A stretch of DNA of 26,145 nt, taken from the NCBI GenBank assembly GCA_910578085.1, contig CAJTPM010000043.1:1-26145 (forward strand), in the 5' to 3' direction. This document shows, one piece after another, positions 7,804 to 15,999 of this stretch. Each line of letters begins with the position of its first letter. The stretch's first letter is position 1. This stretch comes from an uncultured Lachnospiraceae bacterium. GTDB lineage: Bacteria > Bacillota > Clostridia > Lachnospirales > Lachnospiraceae. Under the pieces are notes generated by a model, which did not search any database, was not told the origin of the DNA, and worked only from the letters and a program-made list of their open reading frames with translations. Made by a program: the position numbers and the translations under genes.

Positions 7804-8265
7804 TAGATTTTTAATTTTGAATTCCCTCTCATACTCCCTTCTCTGATCCTTTCTTGCAATCGCCTCCCGTTTATCGTAATTCTTTTTCCCCCTTGCAAGC
7901 CCCAGTTCCAGCTTCGCTCTGCCGTCCTTAAAATACACCTGCAGCGGTATCAGGGCATATCCCTTCTCGGCAAGCTGCCCTGTCAGTTTTCTGATCTCCT
8001 GTTTGTGCAAAAGCAGCTTTTTTGGGCGCAGCGGATCTCTGTTAAAAATATTGCCCTTCTCATAAGGGCTGATATTCATACCGTACACATAGGCCTCCCC
8101 CTTTTCAATTCCGGCATAACCTTCCTTGATACTGCATTTTCCAAGCCGCAGGGATTTCACTTCAGTACCGTGCAACACCAGCCCCGCTTCATATTTTTCT
8201 TCTATAAAGTAATCGTGGTAAGCTTTTTTATTGTTTGCCACCAGTTTCATGCCTTCCTTAGCCAT
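7801..8265 (-). CDS. smpB: tmRNA-binding protein SmpB
   Basis: 154-residue RNA-binding protein that carries tmRNA into stalled ribosomes and mimics part of a tRNA. The OB-fold core has NKKAYHDYFI, EAGLVLHGTEVKSLR, YAYVYGMNISPYEKG-like and HKQEIRKL segments. The C-terminal tail, rich in Lys and Arg (KKNYDKREAIARKDQRREYER), is the part that enters the mRNA channel. The ATG at 8265 was chosen because AGGAGGGAGAG lies directly upstream; the longer frame to 8337 has no good site. It lies between rnr and ssrA, a conserved arrangement in Firmicutes, and its stop codon overlaps the ssrA promoter. Confidence 0.97.
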   Translation of the reverse strand: MAKEGMKLVANNKKAYHDYFIEEKYEAGLVLHGTEVKSLRLGKCSIKEGYAGIEKGEAYVYGMNISPYEKGNIFNRDPLRPKKLLLHKQEIRKLTGQLAEKGYALIPLQVYFKDGRAKLELGLARGKKNYDKREAIARKDQRREYEREFKIKNL

Positions 8266-8372
8266 TTCTTCTCTCCCTCCTCCATGCGCTCCAGTCCTGC
8301 ACCGGCCACAGATATTTTCCAACCTGTTCCCGTTCACAGTCAGTTACTCACACCATCCACACATCTGTCGTC

Positions 8373-10148
8373 TCACTCCGCCGGCAAAAAGTCCACATAT
8401 TTCAATTGCTTATTTGCCCGCTTAACGACCACACACAGTCTTTGTCCCAGCGAAAAGCACCGTCCGGTATGTTCCCCCACCAGCTGATACCCCCGCTCTT
8501 CGTATCTGTAATAATCCCCCGGCAGATCGCCCACTGATATAAGCCCTTCCACCGTATTTTCCAGTTCCACATAGATCCCGAAGGAATTGACGCCGGATAC
8601 CACGCCCGAAAAGCTCTCTCCGATATGCCCTTCCATATACTGCGCTTTCTTGATCTTTTCACATTCCCGTTCCGCTTCGTTCGCCCGTCTTTCCGTCATG
8701 GAACACTGCGCTGCAACCGCATCCAGAATCTCCCGATAGTGTTCCTGTCGGTCCTCGTCCAGTTTCTCCCGCAGATGCTGTTTGATAATCCGATGAATCT
8801 GCAGGTCTGGATATCTGCGGATCGGAGAAGTGAAATGACAGTAATATCTGCTTGCCAGACCGAAATGGCCCACGCAGGAAGACGTATATCTGGCCTGCCG
8901 CATGCTGCGCAGTGCCAGCCTGCTGACAAGGGCTTCGGATTCGCTCCCCTCCGCCTGCCATAAAAGCTTCTGGATCTCCTTCGGATGAATTTCCTCTCTC
9001 CCTGTTTTTATGCAAAATCCCATATTCCGCATCAGAAACGAAAGCTTTTTGATTTTCTCCTGCTCTGGGCTTTCATGGCTTCTGTACAAAAAGGGAATAT
9101 CCAGCCAGTAGAAATGCTCCGCCACCGTCTCGTTTGCCAACAGCATAAATTCTTCGATCAGTTTTGTCGCCGCATTCCGCTCATAGGCCTTTATTTCCAC
9201 AGGATATCCTGTCTCATCCAGGATAAGCTTACTCTCCGGAAAATCAAAATCGATGGATCCTCTTTTTTCCCTGTTTTTCCGCAAGATCACGGAAAGCCTT
9301 CCCATCTCCCGCAGCATCGGCACAAACGGACCCAGATCCGCCTGTTTCTGTGCTGCGGCCATGTCGTCAGCCGCTTCCAGAATTTTATTTACCACGCCGT
9401 AAGTCAGCCGCTTATCCACCCGGATCACAGACTCCACAATGCGGTAATCCCGCACCGTTCCATCTTTCTCCAGCTGTATCAGACAGCTGAGCGCCAGCCT
9501 GTCTTCCCCTTCATTCAGGGAGCAGATCCCGTTAGACAGCGCTTTCGGCAGCATTGGGATCACCCGATCCGGAAGATACACGCTATTCCCTCTCTTTAAA
9601 GCCTCTCTGTCCAACGCCGAGTATTCCTGCACATAGTTGCTCACATCCGCAATATGCACGCCCAGTTCATAAATACCGCCCTCCACAGACAGGCTCACCG
9701 CATCATCCAGATCTTTTGCATCGTCACCGTCGATGGTCATCATCTGCAGCTTCCGAAGATCCATGCGCCCGGCTCTGTCCGCCTCACTGACATCCCTCGC
9801 CACCCGGTCCGCCTGACGCAGTTCCCGCCCCGAAAAATCATCCGGCAGTTCATAGCCTCTGACAACGGACAGCATATCAATGCCCGGTTCATCCGCATCT
9901 CCCAGAATTTCCGCAATTTTCCCCTCCGGGCTTTTGCGCTCTTTCTCTTTAGCTTCCGCGATAATCTCCGCCACTACCTTCTGCCCGTCCAGCGCTCCGT
10001 TCACATGCTCCTTCGCAATAAAGATGTCGGCAGGGTTCATTCTCCTGTTATCCGGCACAACAAAACCATAGTTTTTGCTCTGCTCATAGGTTCCGACTAC
10101 TTTTCGATTTTTTTGCGTTTCCCGCTGTTCCATCTCTTCCCCCAACAA
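8373..10148 (-). CDS. rnr: Ribonuclease R, N-terminally short form
   Basis: 591-residue 3'-5' exoribonuclease that degrades structured RNA and assists tmRNA quality control. One cold-shock/OB domain (about 17-75; VVGTYEQSKNYGFV and DIFIAK) is followed by the RNB catalytic domain with IDGDDAKDLDDA (Asp140, 146, 148 and 149 positioned for metal binding) and HFTSPIRRYPDLQIHR, then an S1 domain (about 508-588). Compared with Bacillus RNase R, about 140 N-terminal residues (helix-turn-helix and first cold-shock domain) and the basic C-terminal tail are absent. The start is a TTG at 10148 with AGGAG 6 nt upstream; an ATG at 10133 is the alternative. An in-frame TGA lies 21 nt upstream, so no longer start exists. 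Confidence 0.95.
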   Translation of the reverse strand: MLGEEMEQRETQKNRKVVGTYEQSKNYGFVVPDNRRMNPADIFIAKEHVNGALDGQKVVAEIIAEAKEKERKSPEGKIAEILGDADEPGIDMLSVVRGYELPDDFSGRELRQADRVARDVSEADRAGRMDLRKLQMMTIDGDDAKDLDDAVSLSVEGGIYELGVHIADVSNYVQEYSALDREALKRGNSVYLPDRVIPMLPKALSNGICSLNEGEDRLALSCLIQLEKDGTVRDYRIVESVIRVDKRLTYGVVNKILEAADDMAAAQKQADLGPFVPMLREMGRLSVILRKNREKRGSIDFDFPESKLILDETGYPVEIKAYERNAATKLIEEFMLLANETVAEHFYWLDIPFLYRSHESPEQEKIKKLSFLMRNMGFCIKTGREEIHPKEIQKLLWQAEGSESEALVSRLALRSMRQARYTSSCVGHFGLASRYYCHFTSPIRRYPDLQIHRIIKQHLREKLDEDRQEHYREILDAVAAQCSMTERRANEAERECEKIKKAQYMEGHIGESFSGVVSGVNSFGIYVELENTVEGLISVGDLPGDYYRYEERGYQLVGEHTGRCFSLGQRLCVVVKRANKQLKYVDFLPAE

Positions 10149-10218
10149 TTTTTTCTCCTGTTCTGCTCAGTCTGATTTTCTATCTCCCCATGGATTTTCT
10201 CCGGGCTTTCCTGTGCAT

Positions 10219-10247
10219 AAAAAAATCCTGCGGCCGCAGGATTTTTT
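10219..10247 (-). terminator. Bidirectional-type terminator between secG and rnr
   Basis: A perfect palindrome: the TCCTGCGG/CCGCAGGA stem (10226-10241) is flanked by A and T runs on both sides, giving six T after the stem on either strand. On the minus strand it ends the secG transcript 9 nt after its stop codon. It lies about 70 nt before rnr, so rnr needs its own promoter or readthrough. Confidence 0.88.
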
Positions 10248-10255
10248 ACTCACTC

Positions 10256-10495
10256 TTAAAATCTGTTGATATTAAGCACCGCTGCAAGAACGATGAAAAG
10301 GATCGCCAGAATCTTTGTCCATCTGGCCAGATTCGCCTCTCTTGAGCGCCCTTTGTTCTTCCCCCAGTAAGTCTCTGTGGAACCGCTGAGAGCTCCCAGC
10401 CCTGAGGATTTTCCTTCCTGCATCAGTACGAGTACCACCAACACGGCACAATCCAGTATAAAAATTGCTGTCAGTATATATCTGAGTATTTCCAT
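10256..10495 (-). CDS. secG: Preprotein translocase subunit SecG
   Basis: 79-residue membrane protein of the SecYEG export channel. Two transmembrane helices (about 2-22 and 55-76) flank the conserved cytoplasmic loop with LMQEGKSSGLGALSGS and ETYWGKNKGRS. The ATG at 10495 was chosen because GGAGG lies 5 nt before it; the ATG at 10507 would sit upstream of that site. It heads the usual Firmicute secG-rnr-smpB-ssrA group, has its own promoter at 10534-10562, and is followed by a strong terminator. Confidence 0.95.
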   Translation of the reverse strand: MEILRYILTAIFILDCAVLVVLVLMQEGKSSGLGALSGSTETYWGKNKGRSREANLARWTKILAILFIVLAAVLNINRF

Positions 10496-10533
10496 ATTTT
10501 CCTCCATAACACTTCCGACATCACGTAAAATTT

Positions 10534-10562
10534 AGTTTATCACATAAACAGGCAGTTTTCAA
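10534..10562 (-). promoter_or_regulatory. Sigma-A promoter of secG
   Basis: -35 TTGAAA (10557-10562), 17-nt spacer, -10 TAAACT (10534-10539) preceded by an extended TGn. It lies about 40 nt upstream of the secG start. Confidence 0.55.
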
Positions 10563-10615
10563 CTGTTTTTTTGCAAAATTCTGGCATAAATTCTGCCACA
10601 ACCATACCGTCCAGG

Positions 10616-11665
10616 TCACTTTAATATCTCCCTGTATACCCGCAGCACATTATCTTTCAATATCTTATCCAACTGCCCCTCGGTAAATCCGCTTTTTTTC
10701 AAAGTGTCCGCCAGTCTGTCCATCTGATCGGCCCCTGGCAGCTCCGCATGGGTTTCTATCCCGTCAAAGTCGCTGCCCAGCCCCAGACACTCCATGCCGC
10801 CCACCGACACAATATGCCTGGCGTGTGCCGCCACCGCCGCCACCGTGCCCGGATTCTGTTCTCCCGGCATGACCTGCGTCAGAAAATCAGCGCAGAAATT
10901 CAGGCCCATCACCCCGCCCCGTTCCGCCAGCCTGCGGATCATATCATCGCTCATGTTGCGCACACAGGGACACAGCGTCCTGGCATTGGAATGGCTGGCC
11001 ACGAAGGGCTTTTTTGTGTTGGCAAGCACATCACAGAAACCGGCGTCCGACAGATGGGATACATCCACGATCATCCCCAGTTTTTCCATCTCCTGCACAA
11101 ACAGGATACCGGTCTGTGTCAGACCGTCCTTCACATTCGGCGTATTCAGATAATGTAACGTCTCCTGCTGCAAAGCGGGAGTGCCGCCGCCTTTCTCTGC
11201 ATCCTTAAGCTTCTTTCCCTGCTCTCCGTCCAAATTTGGATAGCCCAGCTCATTGGGATAATTCCATGTCAGAGTCATCATCCGCACACCCTGTCCATAT
11301 AGCCTGCGCAGCTTTTCCAGATCTCCGCCGCACACGCCGCCCTCCTCCACGGTGAGCAGTGCGGACATCCTGCCTTTCAGACAATTCTTTTCTATATCAT
11401 TGTAAGTGAACACCGGCGCAATGACATCTCTATTTTCCGACATCTCCTGCTCGTAAAGTCTGAAAAGTTCCTGCACCTCCTGCCAGGGATCCCCGCAGGC
11501 ACCCAGGTTCACAAACAGAGCAAAATTCTGTAAAAGATAATCCCCTTCCCGCATCTTCCCGATATCTATATGGCAGTCATTTTCCCGCAATCCTGCTGCC
11601 TTATTTGCCCGCTTCTTCTGAAGCAGAACGGAAATGGTATCGCAATGCATATCGACTGTTCTCAT
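10616..11665 (-). CDS. Membrane dipeptidase, peptidase family M19
   Basis: 349-residue zinc dipeptidase of the renal-dipeptidase family, expected to hydrolyse dipeptides, including some with a D-residue. The TIM-barrel-type metal ligands are visible: HCDT near the N-terminus (His and Asp), the Glu in LLTVEEGG, VDVSHLSDAGF, the His in ASHSNAR, and GLGSDFDGIE with the conserved Asp. No signal peptide is visible, so it is probably cytoplasmic as in many bacterial members. The ATG at 11665 was preferred, with GAGGG 9 nt upstream. The same frame is open back to a GTG next to the uraA stop. It lies 81 nt after uraA and may be co-transcribed with it. Confidence 0.93.
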   Translation of the reverse strand: MRTVDMHCDTISVLLQKKRANKAAGLRENDCHIDIGKMREGDYLLQNFALFVNLGACGDPWQEVQELFRLYEQEMSENRDVIAPVFTYNDIEKNCLKGRMSALLTVEEGGVCGGDLEKLRRLYGQGVRMMTLTWNYPNELGYPNLDGEQGKKLKDAEKGGGTPALQQETLHYLNTPNVKDGLTQTGILFVQEMEKLGMIVDVSHLSDAGFCDVLANTKKPFVASHSNARTLCPCVRNMSDDMIRRLAERGGVMGLNFCADFLTQVMPGEQNPGTVAAVAAHARHIVSVGGMECLGLGSDFDGIETHAELPGADQMDRLADTLKKSGFTEGQLDKILKDNVLRVYREILK

Positions 11666-11746
11666 TAACACTTTCCCTCTCTTTAGCCGTTTTAATTCGC
11701 CACCTGTTGTCCTGTGCGAAACATACGCCGGATCTTTGCCGTCCAC

Positions 11747-13141
11747 TTACCTGCCGGTTCCGAAATTCACTCCGGTATCGTCAGGTTTCTCCTCGTCAAA
11801 CTGATAATCCTTCCCCGGTAACACAGCGTTTAACAGGATCCCTGTGAGCGCTCCCACCGCCAGACCGGAAAGACTGATCGTCACATCGCCCACGGCAAAG
11901 GAAATCGCCCCTGCAGCGCTGTAATTGATACCGATGGACAGCACCAGAATCAGTGCTGCTATGATAATATTCCGGCTCTTTGTAAAATCAGTCTGTGTCT
12001 CCACGATATTGCGGACACCCACCGCAGAGATCATACCATAAAGCACCAACGATACGCCGCCTCTGGTAGCTGTGGGCATACAGCCGATCACAGCGGCAAA
12101 TTTGGGAGAAAAGGAAAACAATACTGCTAAAATGGCTGCGATTCGTATCACCGCCGGATCAAACACCTTCGTCAGGGACAGTACCCCTGTATTTTCACCG
12201 TATGTAGTGTTCGCAGGAGCGCCGAACAGGGAAGCTAAAGTCGTCGCCATTCCGTCCCCCAGCAGAGTTCTGTGCAGCCCCGGATCCTTGATAAAATTCT
12301 TCCCCACAGTAGAGGATATGGCGGAAATATCTCCGATATGCTCCACCATGGTCGCCAGCGCAAGGGGCACAATGGTGATAACAGCTGTGATCATCATGCT
12401 GCTGTCCGCACCGTTCCCAAACAGATAAAATACTGTATGATCCCATTTTACAGGATTTCCAAACCAGGCTGCCTGCACCACAGGCGTAAAGTCTACCTGA
12501 CCGAAACAGGCTGCCGCCAGGTAGGAGCCCACCACGCCGATGATGATCGGAACAATCCTGATCATTCCCTTTCCCCATATATTGCAGACCACCACCAGCG
12601 CAATGGCCACAAGGGCAATCGGCCAGTTCGAGGCACAGCCGTCAATAGCGGACTGAGACAGCGTCAGGCCGATGGCGATAATGATCGGTCCCGTCACCAC
12701 CGGCGGGAAAAACTTCATTACCTTACCCGTTCCGAAAACCTTAATCAACCCGGCCATCACCAGATACACTAACCCCGCACAGGCCACTCCCAGGCAGGCA
12801 TAAGGGATCATTTCCACATTGGATATGGTCTGCGCCCCGTCTGCATCCATAAGCATCGGGCAGATCGCAAAATAACCTCCCAGAAAAGCAAAAGAAGAGC
12901 CTAAAAAAGCGGGTACCTTCCCCTTTGTTATCAGATGAAACAACAAGGTTCCGAGTCCCGCAAATAATAACGTTGTAGATACATCCAATCCCGTCAGCAT
13001 AGGCACCAAGATCGTTGCGCCAAACATGGCAAACATGTGCTGCACACCCAGTATCAACATCTTCGGTGTGCCAAGCTGCTTTGCATCGTAGATGCCGCCC
13101 TCACCCAACACCACCTTCTGCGTCTTTTTTTCATTACTCAT
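11747..13141 (-). CDS. uraA: Uracil permease, NCS2 family
   Basis: 464-residue nucleobase transporter with about 12-14 membrane segments, importing uracil with protons. Family features include LGVQHMFAMFGATILVP at about 31-47, the FLGSSFAFLGGY region, the half-helix GLTLSQSAIDG segment, TMVEHIGDI with the conserved substrate-binding Glu, and GDGMATTLASLFGAPANTTYGENTGV, which continues the NCS2 signature. GGAGGAG lies 7 nt before the ATG. The promoter at 13189-13217 leaves a leader of only about 40 nt, too short for a PyrR-type attenuator. The following M19 peptidase may share the transcript. Confidence 0.95.
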   Translation of the reverse strand: MSNEKKTQKVVLGEGGIYDAKQLGTPKMLILGVQHMFAMFGATILVPMLTGLDVSTTLLFAGLGTLLFHLITKGKVPAFLGSSFAFLGGYFAICPMLMDADGAQTISNVEMIPYACLGVACAGLVYLVMAGLIKVFGTGKVMKFFPPVVTGPIIIAIGLTLSQSAIDGCASNWPIALVAIALVVVCNIWGKGMIRIVPIIIGVVGSYLAAACFGQVDFTPVVQAAWFGNPVKWDHTVFYLFGNGADSSMMITAVITIVPLALATMVEHIGDISAISSTVGKNFIKDPGLHRTLLGDGMATTLASLFGAPANTTYGENTGVLSLTKVFDPAVIRIAAILAVLFSFSPKFAAVIGCMPTATRGGVSLVLYGMISAVGVRNIVETQTDFTKSRNIIIAALILVLSIGINYSAAGAISFAVGDVTISLSGLAVGALTGILLNAVLPGKDYQFDEEKPDDTGVNFGTGR

Positions 13142-13188
13142 TCACTTTCTCCTCCGGTATTCTGAAATTTAACTGAACTGTCTTTTCT

Positions 13189-13217
13189 ATCATACCCAAT
13201 GGAAGGAAATCGGTCAA
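13189..13217 (-). promoter_or_regulatory. Sigma-A promoter of uraA
   Basis: -35 TTGACC (13212-13217), exactly 17-nt spacer, -10 TATGAT (13189-13194). This is one of the best promoter matches in the window. Confidence 0.82.
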
Positions 13218-13332
13218 TCACAAATTATCCGATTTCAGGCCGGTATCTGCCATATCACAGTTCCGTTCAAACTTTTCCTGTGTTTGTCACCCCAAAACAT
13301 TTTTCTCTATGCAGGGTGATCGTCGTCCTGCC

Positions 13333-14376
13333 CTACAGCATCAGATCCGCAAAAAAGTCTGTGTATCCGATCGTTTCCTCCTTATATTTCAAAAACCAGG
13401 CCTTCATCTCCGGAAAATTTTCTCCGGTCTCCGACAGGATTCTGTCAAAGTTTTCTTCGGTGAGGCAGCCGATCTCCGTAAATAACTTATAGTACCCGCT
13501 GTCCTCTCCGTGCTCTGTCAACAGCACCTGCCAGGTCTCATCCCATACGTCAGCGTCCTTATTTCCGAAAAGTATTCCGCCCGATGCGGCACTCCCTACC
13601 GTATGTTCCCGCAGATAATTTTCCAGTTCTTCTTTCACTTCACTCTGCAGCCCGGCCGGATTGAGTAAACGCATAAACGCGATGCGCACCTTGCTCTTCC
13701 GCTTCTGATTCAGAAAATAATCCAGATTATTTTCCCTGCTGCCATAATCTTCTTCTCCGCAAAGCACCATTTTGGAATAACCGTCCCTGTCCGCTGTCCG
13801 CAAAATCTGCAGCATACGGGCATCCCACTGCCGTAGCCACTCCTCATCGCCGCATCTTACCGGCGTAAACAGATAGGGCGCATCGAGAAGCGTCACAGAG
13901 GCAGCTAACAGCCCGCCGATATCTCTCTGCTTTCCCGCCACCGTGACAAGACGAATCTTTCCGCATTCCCGAAAGATTCCCCTGCCGAAACGGATCGCTT
14001 TCTCCGGCAGACAGACCTCTCTGAGTTCGTCGCAGTAAGCAAAAGCCCAGTCCCCCACTTCCTCCATCGTCTCCGGCAGGATCACCCGCCGTAAACTCTT
14101 GCAGGAAAGCAGGGCTTTCTTTCCGATCGAGATGACAGGCTTTCCCTGTCCTTTCTCAGTTTTTGACGCAACTGCAGGCTCTGTTTGCGCTGCAGGTTCC
14201 ATTCCCTGTGCAAATTCCGCTTCTGCCTCCGTCGCATGCTCCATTGCCTTCTCTATCCGCAAATCACCGGGGACAGTCAGGTAGATATCCTCCCCCTCGT
14301 AGGAAACAACTTCCAGCCCCTTCTTATAATCCTTTACTGTGAGAACGCCCTCTTTTGTTGCGAAACGATATTCCAT
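13333..14376 (-). CDS. Leucine-rich-repeat protein of the VWA-MoxR gene set
   Basis: 347-residue soluble protein. After a beta-rich N-terminus (about 1-45) and an Ala/Glu-rich linker (about 46-80), it has BspA-like LRR_5 repeats at about 81-150 (ISIGKKALLSCKSLRRVILP, then VGDWAFAYCDELREVCLP, then FGRGIFRECGKIRLVTV). A helical C-terminal half of unknown fold follows. No signal peptide or membrane segment is present, which is unusual because most BspA-type repeats are on secreted proteins. It begins 2 nt after the MoxR stop, so the two are translationally coupled. A recognition or adaptor role for the ATPase is inference from gene order. Confidence 0.8.
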   Translation of the reverse strand: MEYRFATKEGVLTVKDYKKGLEVVSYEGEDIYLTVPGDLRIEKAMEHATEAEAEFAQGMEPAAQTEPAVASKTEKGQGKPVISIGKKALLSCKSLRRVILPETMEEVGDWAFAYCDELREVCLPEKAIRFGRGIFRECGKIRLVTVAGKQRDIGGLLAASVTLLDAPYLFTPVRCGDEEWLRQWDARMLQILRTADRDGYSKMVLCGEEDYGSRENNLDYFLNQKRKSKVRIAFMRLLNPAGLQSEVKEELENYLREHTVGSAASGGILFGNKDADVWDETWQVLLTEHGEDSGYYKLFTEIGCLTEENFDRILSETGENFPEMKAWFLKYKEETIGYTDFFADLML

Positions 14377-14378
14377 TG

Positions 14379-15884
14379 CTATATCCCCAGTTTTTCGATT
14401 TCATCCATAAATTTATTCTGTCTCTCAGACAGCATCAGTTCCTCGTTATGTCTCTGATAATCCGGACAGCCAAAGGCTGCGATAAAGCGGGCGCTGTCAT
14501 CATGCACGGTCAGCTCCGTCACAAGAACCAACATCTCATTTCCCGCCTCAAAAGCGGTCTCCACAAAAGCAAATAAACAGTGAAGACGCTGGCGGATCTC
14601 CTCCGTCTGCTTTTTCAGGGAAACGGTATTACTCCCGAACTTCTCCCTGATCAAAGCATATCCTGCCACGCCGTCAGAAACATCGCCTGTGCGTACTTCC
14701 CTCTCCGCTTCCGTCAGAAAACGGATCACAAATTTGTTTTTGTACCCGTCTGCATCGGACAGAGCTCCCGCAGCCTGCAGGGATTGAAGCAGTTTTTCCC
14801 TTGCTTCCTTTTGCATCTGGAGCATCTTTGTCAGCTTATCCGTGTCCGCACATCCTGAAAGCGCCTTAAGAGGCCCACGCAGTTCTTTCAGGCAGTCCGC
14901 AAACCGCATGGTCTCCCGCATCTCCCCCTGCACTTTGTCAAGCAGCATACCAAGGAGAGATAGCCGCTCATCAAAAGCAGCCGCTTTCGCTTTCTCCACC
15001 GCCCGATCAGAATATTCTCCGGACAAAATCTCCTCTATCTTATAATCATTCTTATATTTGTTGTACAGATCATAGTAGGCGGTAAATTCTTTCACGATCC
15101 GCTCGTTTTGCAGATACTGTCCCACCAGCGTTTCGTCCACGGGCAGTCCCTCTTCCTCATAGAGCTGTAAAATCTGGGAAAGATCTTCCCAGCCTCTCGC
15201 CGTGATGTAGGATTTTCCTTTCACCGTCGTCTCCACATGATAAAAATCCTCCTTTTTCAGATCGAGATAGCTGACAATCGCATTATGTAAACCCTTTTCG
15301 GCGGCATACTCTTTCCAGACCGTATAATCCGCCTCCACCTCCATGACTTTCAGTCGATCCATCGTCACCACATCAAACTCCCGCACAGACTTATTGTACT
15401 CCGGCGGATTTCCCGCTGTCACGATCACCCAGCCCTCCGGCACACTGTGCCTGCCGAATACTTTGTACTGTAAAAACTGCAGCATGGAAGGCGATAATGT
15501 CTCAGACACGCAGTTGATCTCATCCAGAAACAGAATCCCCTCCTTCAGACCGCTCTTTTCCATCACTTCATAAATGGAAGCAATAATCTCACTCATCGTG
15601 TACTCCGACACATCGTACCGCTCTCCCTCATACTCTCTGTGATCGATGAAGGGCAGCCCCAGCGCCGACTGTCTGGTGTGGTGGGTCATGGAGTAGGATA
15701 CCAGCGCAATGGACAGTTCCTGCGCGATCTGTTCCATAATCGCTGTCTTCCCGATTCCCGGCGCACCAATCAGAAAAACGGGACGCTGCCGCACAATGGG
15801 AATGCGGTAATCCCCAAATTCATTTTTTTTCAGATAAAGCCGCACCGTATCCTTGATGCACTCTTTTGCCTGCTTCATATTCAT
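14379..15884 (-). CDS. MoxR-type AAA+ ATPase
   Basis: 501-residue cytoplasmic ATPase. Walker A is GAPGIGKT (40-47), Walker B ILFLDE (117-122), sensor 1 lies in VIVTAGNP (Asn159) and a conserved Arg in TMDRL (Arg177). The remaining C-terminal 300 residues are helical and coiled and longer than in a minimal MoxR protein (about 330). MoxR ATPases act as chaperones or remodellers with partner VWA proteins, and such a partner is encoded just upstream (16000-17310). The LRR gene follows after 2 nt. The ribosome site AGGAGAGGGAG is 13 nt from the ATG, a rather long spacing. Confidence 0.92.
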   Translation of the reverse strand: MNMKQAKECIKDTVRLYLKKNEFGDYRIPIVRQRPVFLIGAPGIGKTAIMEQIAQELSIALVSYSMTHHTRQSALGLPFIDHREYEGERYDVSEYTMSEIIASIYEVMEKSGLKEGILFLDEINCVSETLSPSMLQFLQYKVFGRHSVPEGWVIVTAGNPPEYNKSVREFDVVTMDRLKVMEVEADYTVWKEYAAEKGLHNAIVSYLDLKKEDFYHVETTVKGKSYITARGWEDLSQILQLYEEEGLPVDETLVGQYLQNERIVKEFTAYYDLYNKYKNDYKIEEILSGEYSDRAVEKAKAAAFDERLSLLGMLLDKVQGEMRETMRFADCLKELRGPLKALSGCADTDKLTKMLQMQKEAREKLLQSLQAAGALSDADGYKNKFVIRFLTEAEREVRTGDVSDGVAGYALIREKFGSNTVSLKKQTEEIRQRLHCLFAFVETAFEAGNEMLVLVTELTVHDDSARFIAAFGCPDYQRHNEELMLSERQNKFMDEIEKLGI

Positions 15885-15928
15885 ATCCGTTTATCTTCTC
15901 CCTCTCCTTTACTCTTTCTCATGCCCAT

Positions 15929-15959
15929 ACTCACAAACGCTATGCTCTTTGCTCGTATC
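15929..15959. repeat. Diverged single copy of the 51-bp repeat core
   Basis: This 31-nt stretch between the VWA and MoxR genes matches 26057-26087 of the right-edge repeat at 27 of 31 positions, including the last 12 bases exactly (TTTGCTCGTATC). Its function is unknown. Confidence 0.55.
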
Positions 15960-15999
15960 GCCGCCTGAATAACGGCTGCTCTATTCATATCCGCTAACT

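Noticed and set aside
8985..9599. 204-codon plus-strand open frame
   Set aside because: Antisense to the RNase R catalytic domain; no ribosome site or recognisable domain.
10551..10569. Plus-strand terminator (CAGTT/AACTG then seven T)
   Set aside because: Only a 5-bp stem and there is no plus-strand gene to terminate; it overlaps the secG promoter -35 region.
13142..13188. PyrR-type attenuator before uraA
   Set aside because: The leader downstream of the promoter is only about 40 nt and holds no terminator/antiterminator pair.
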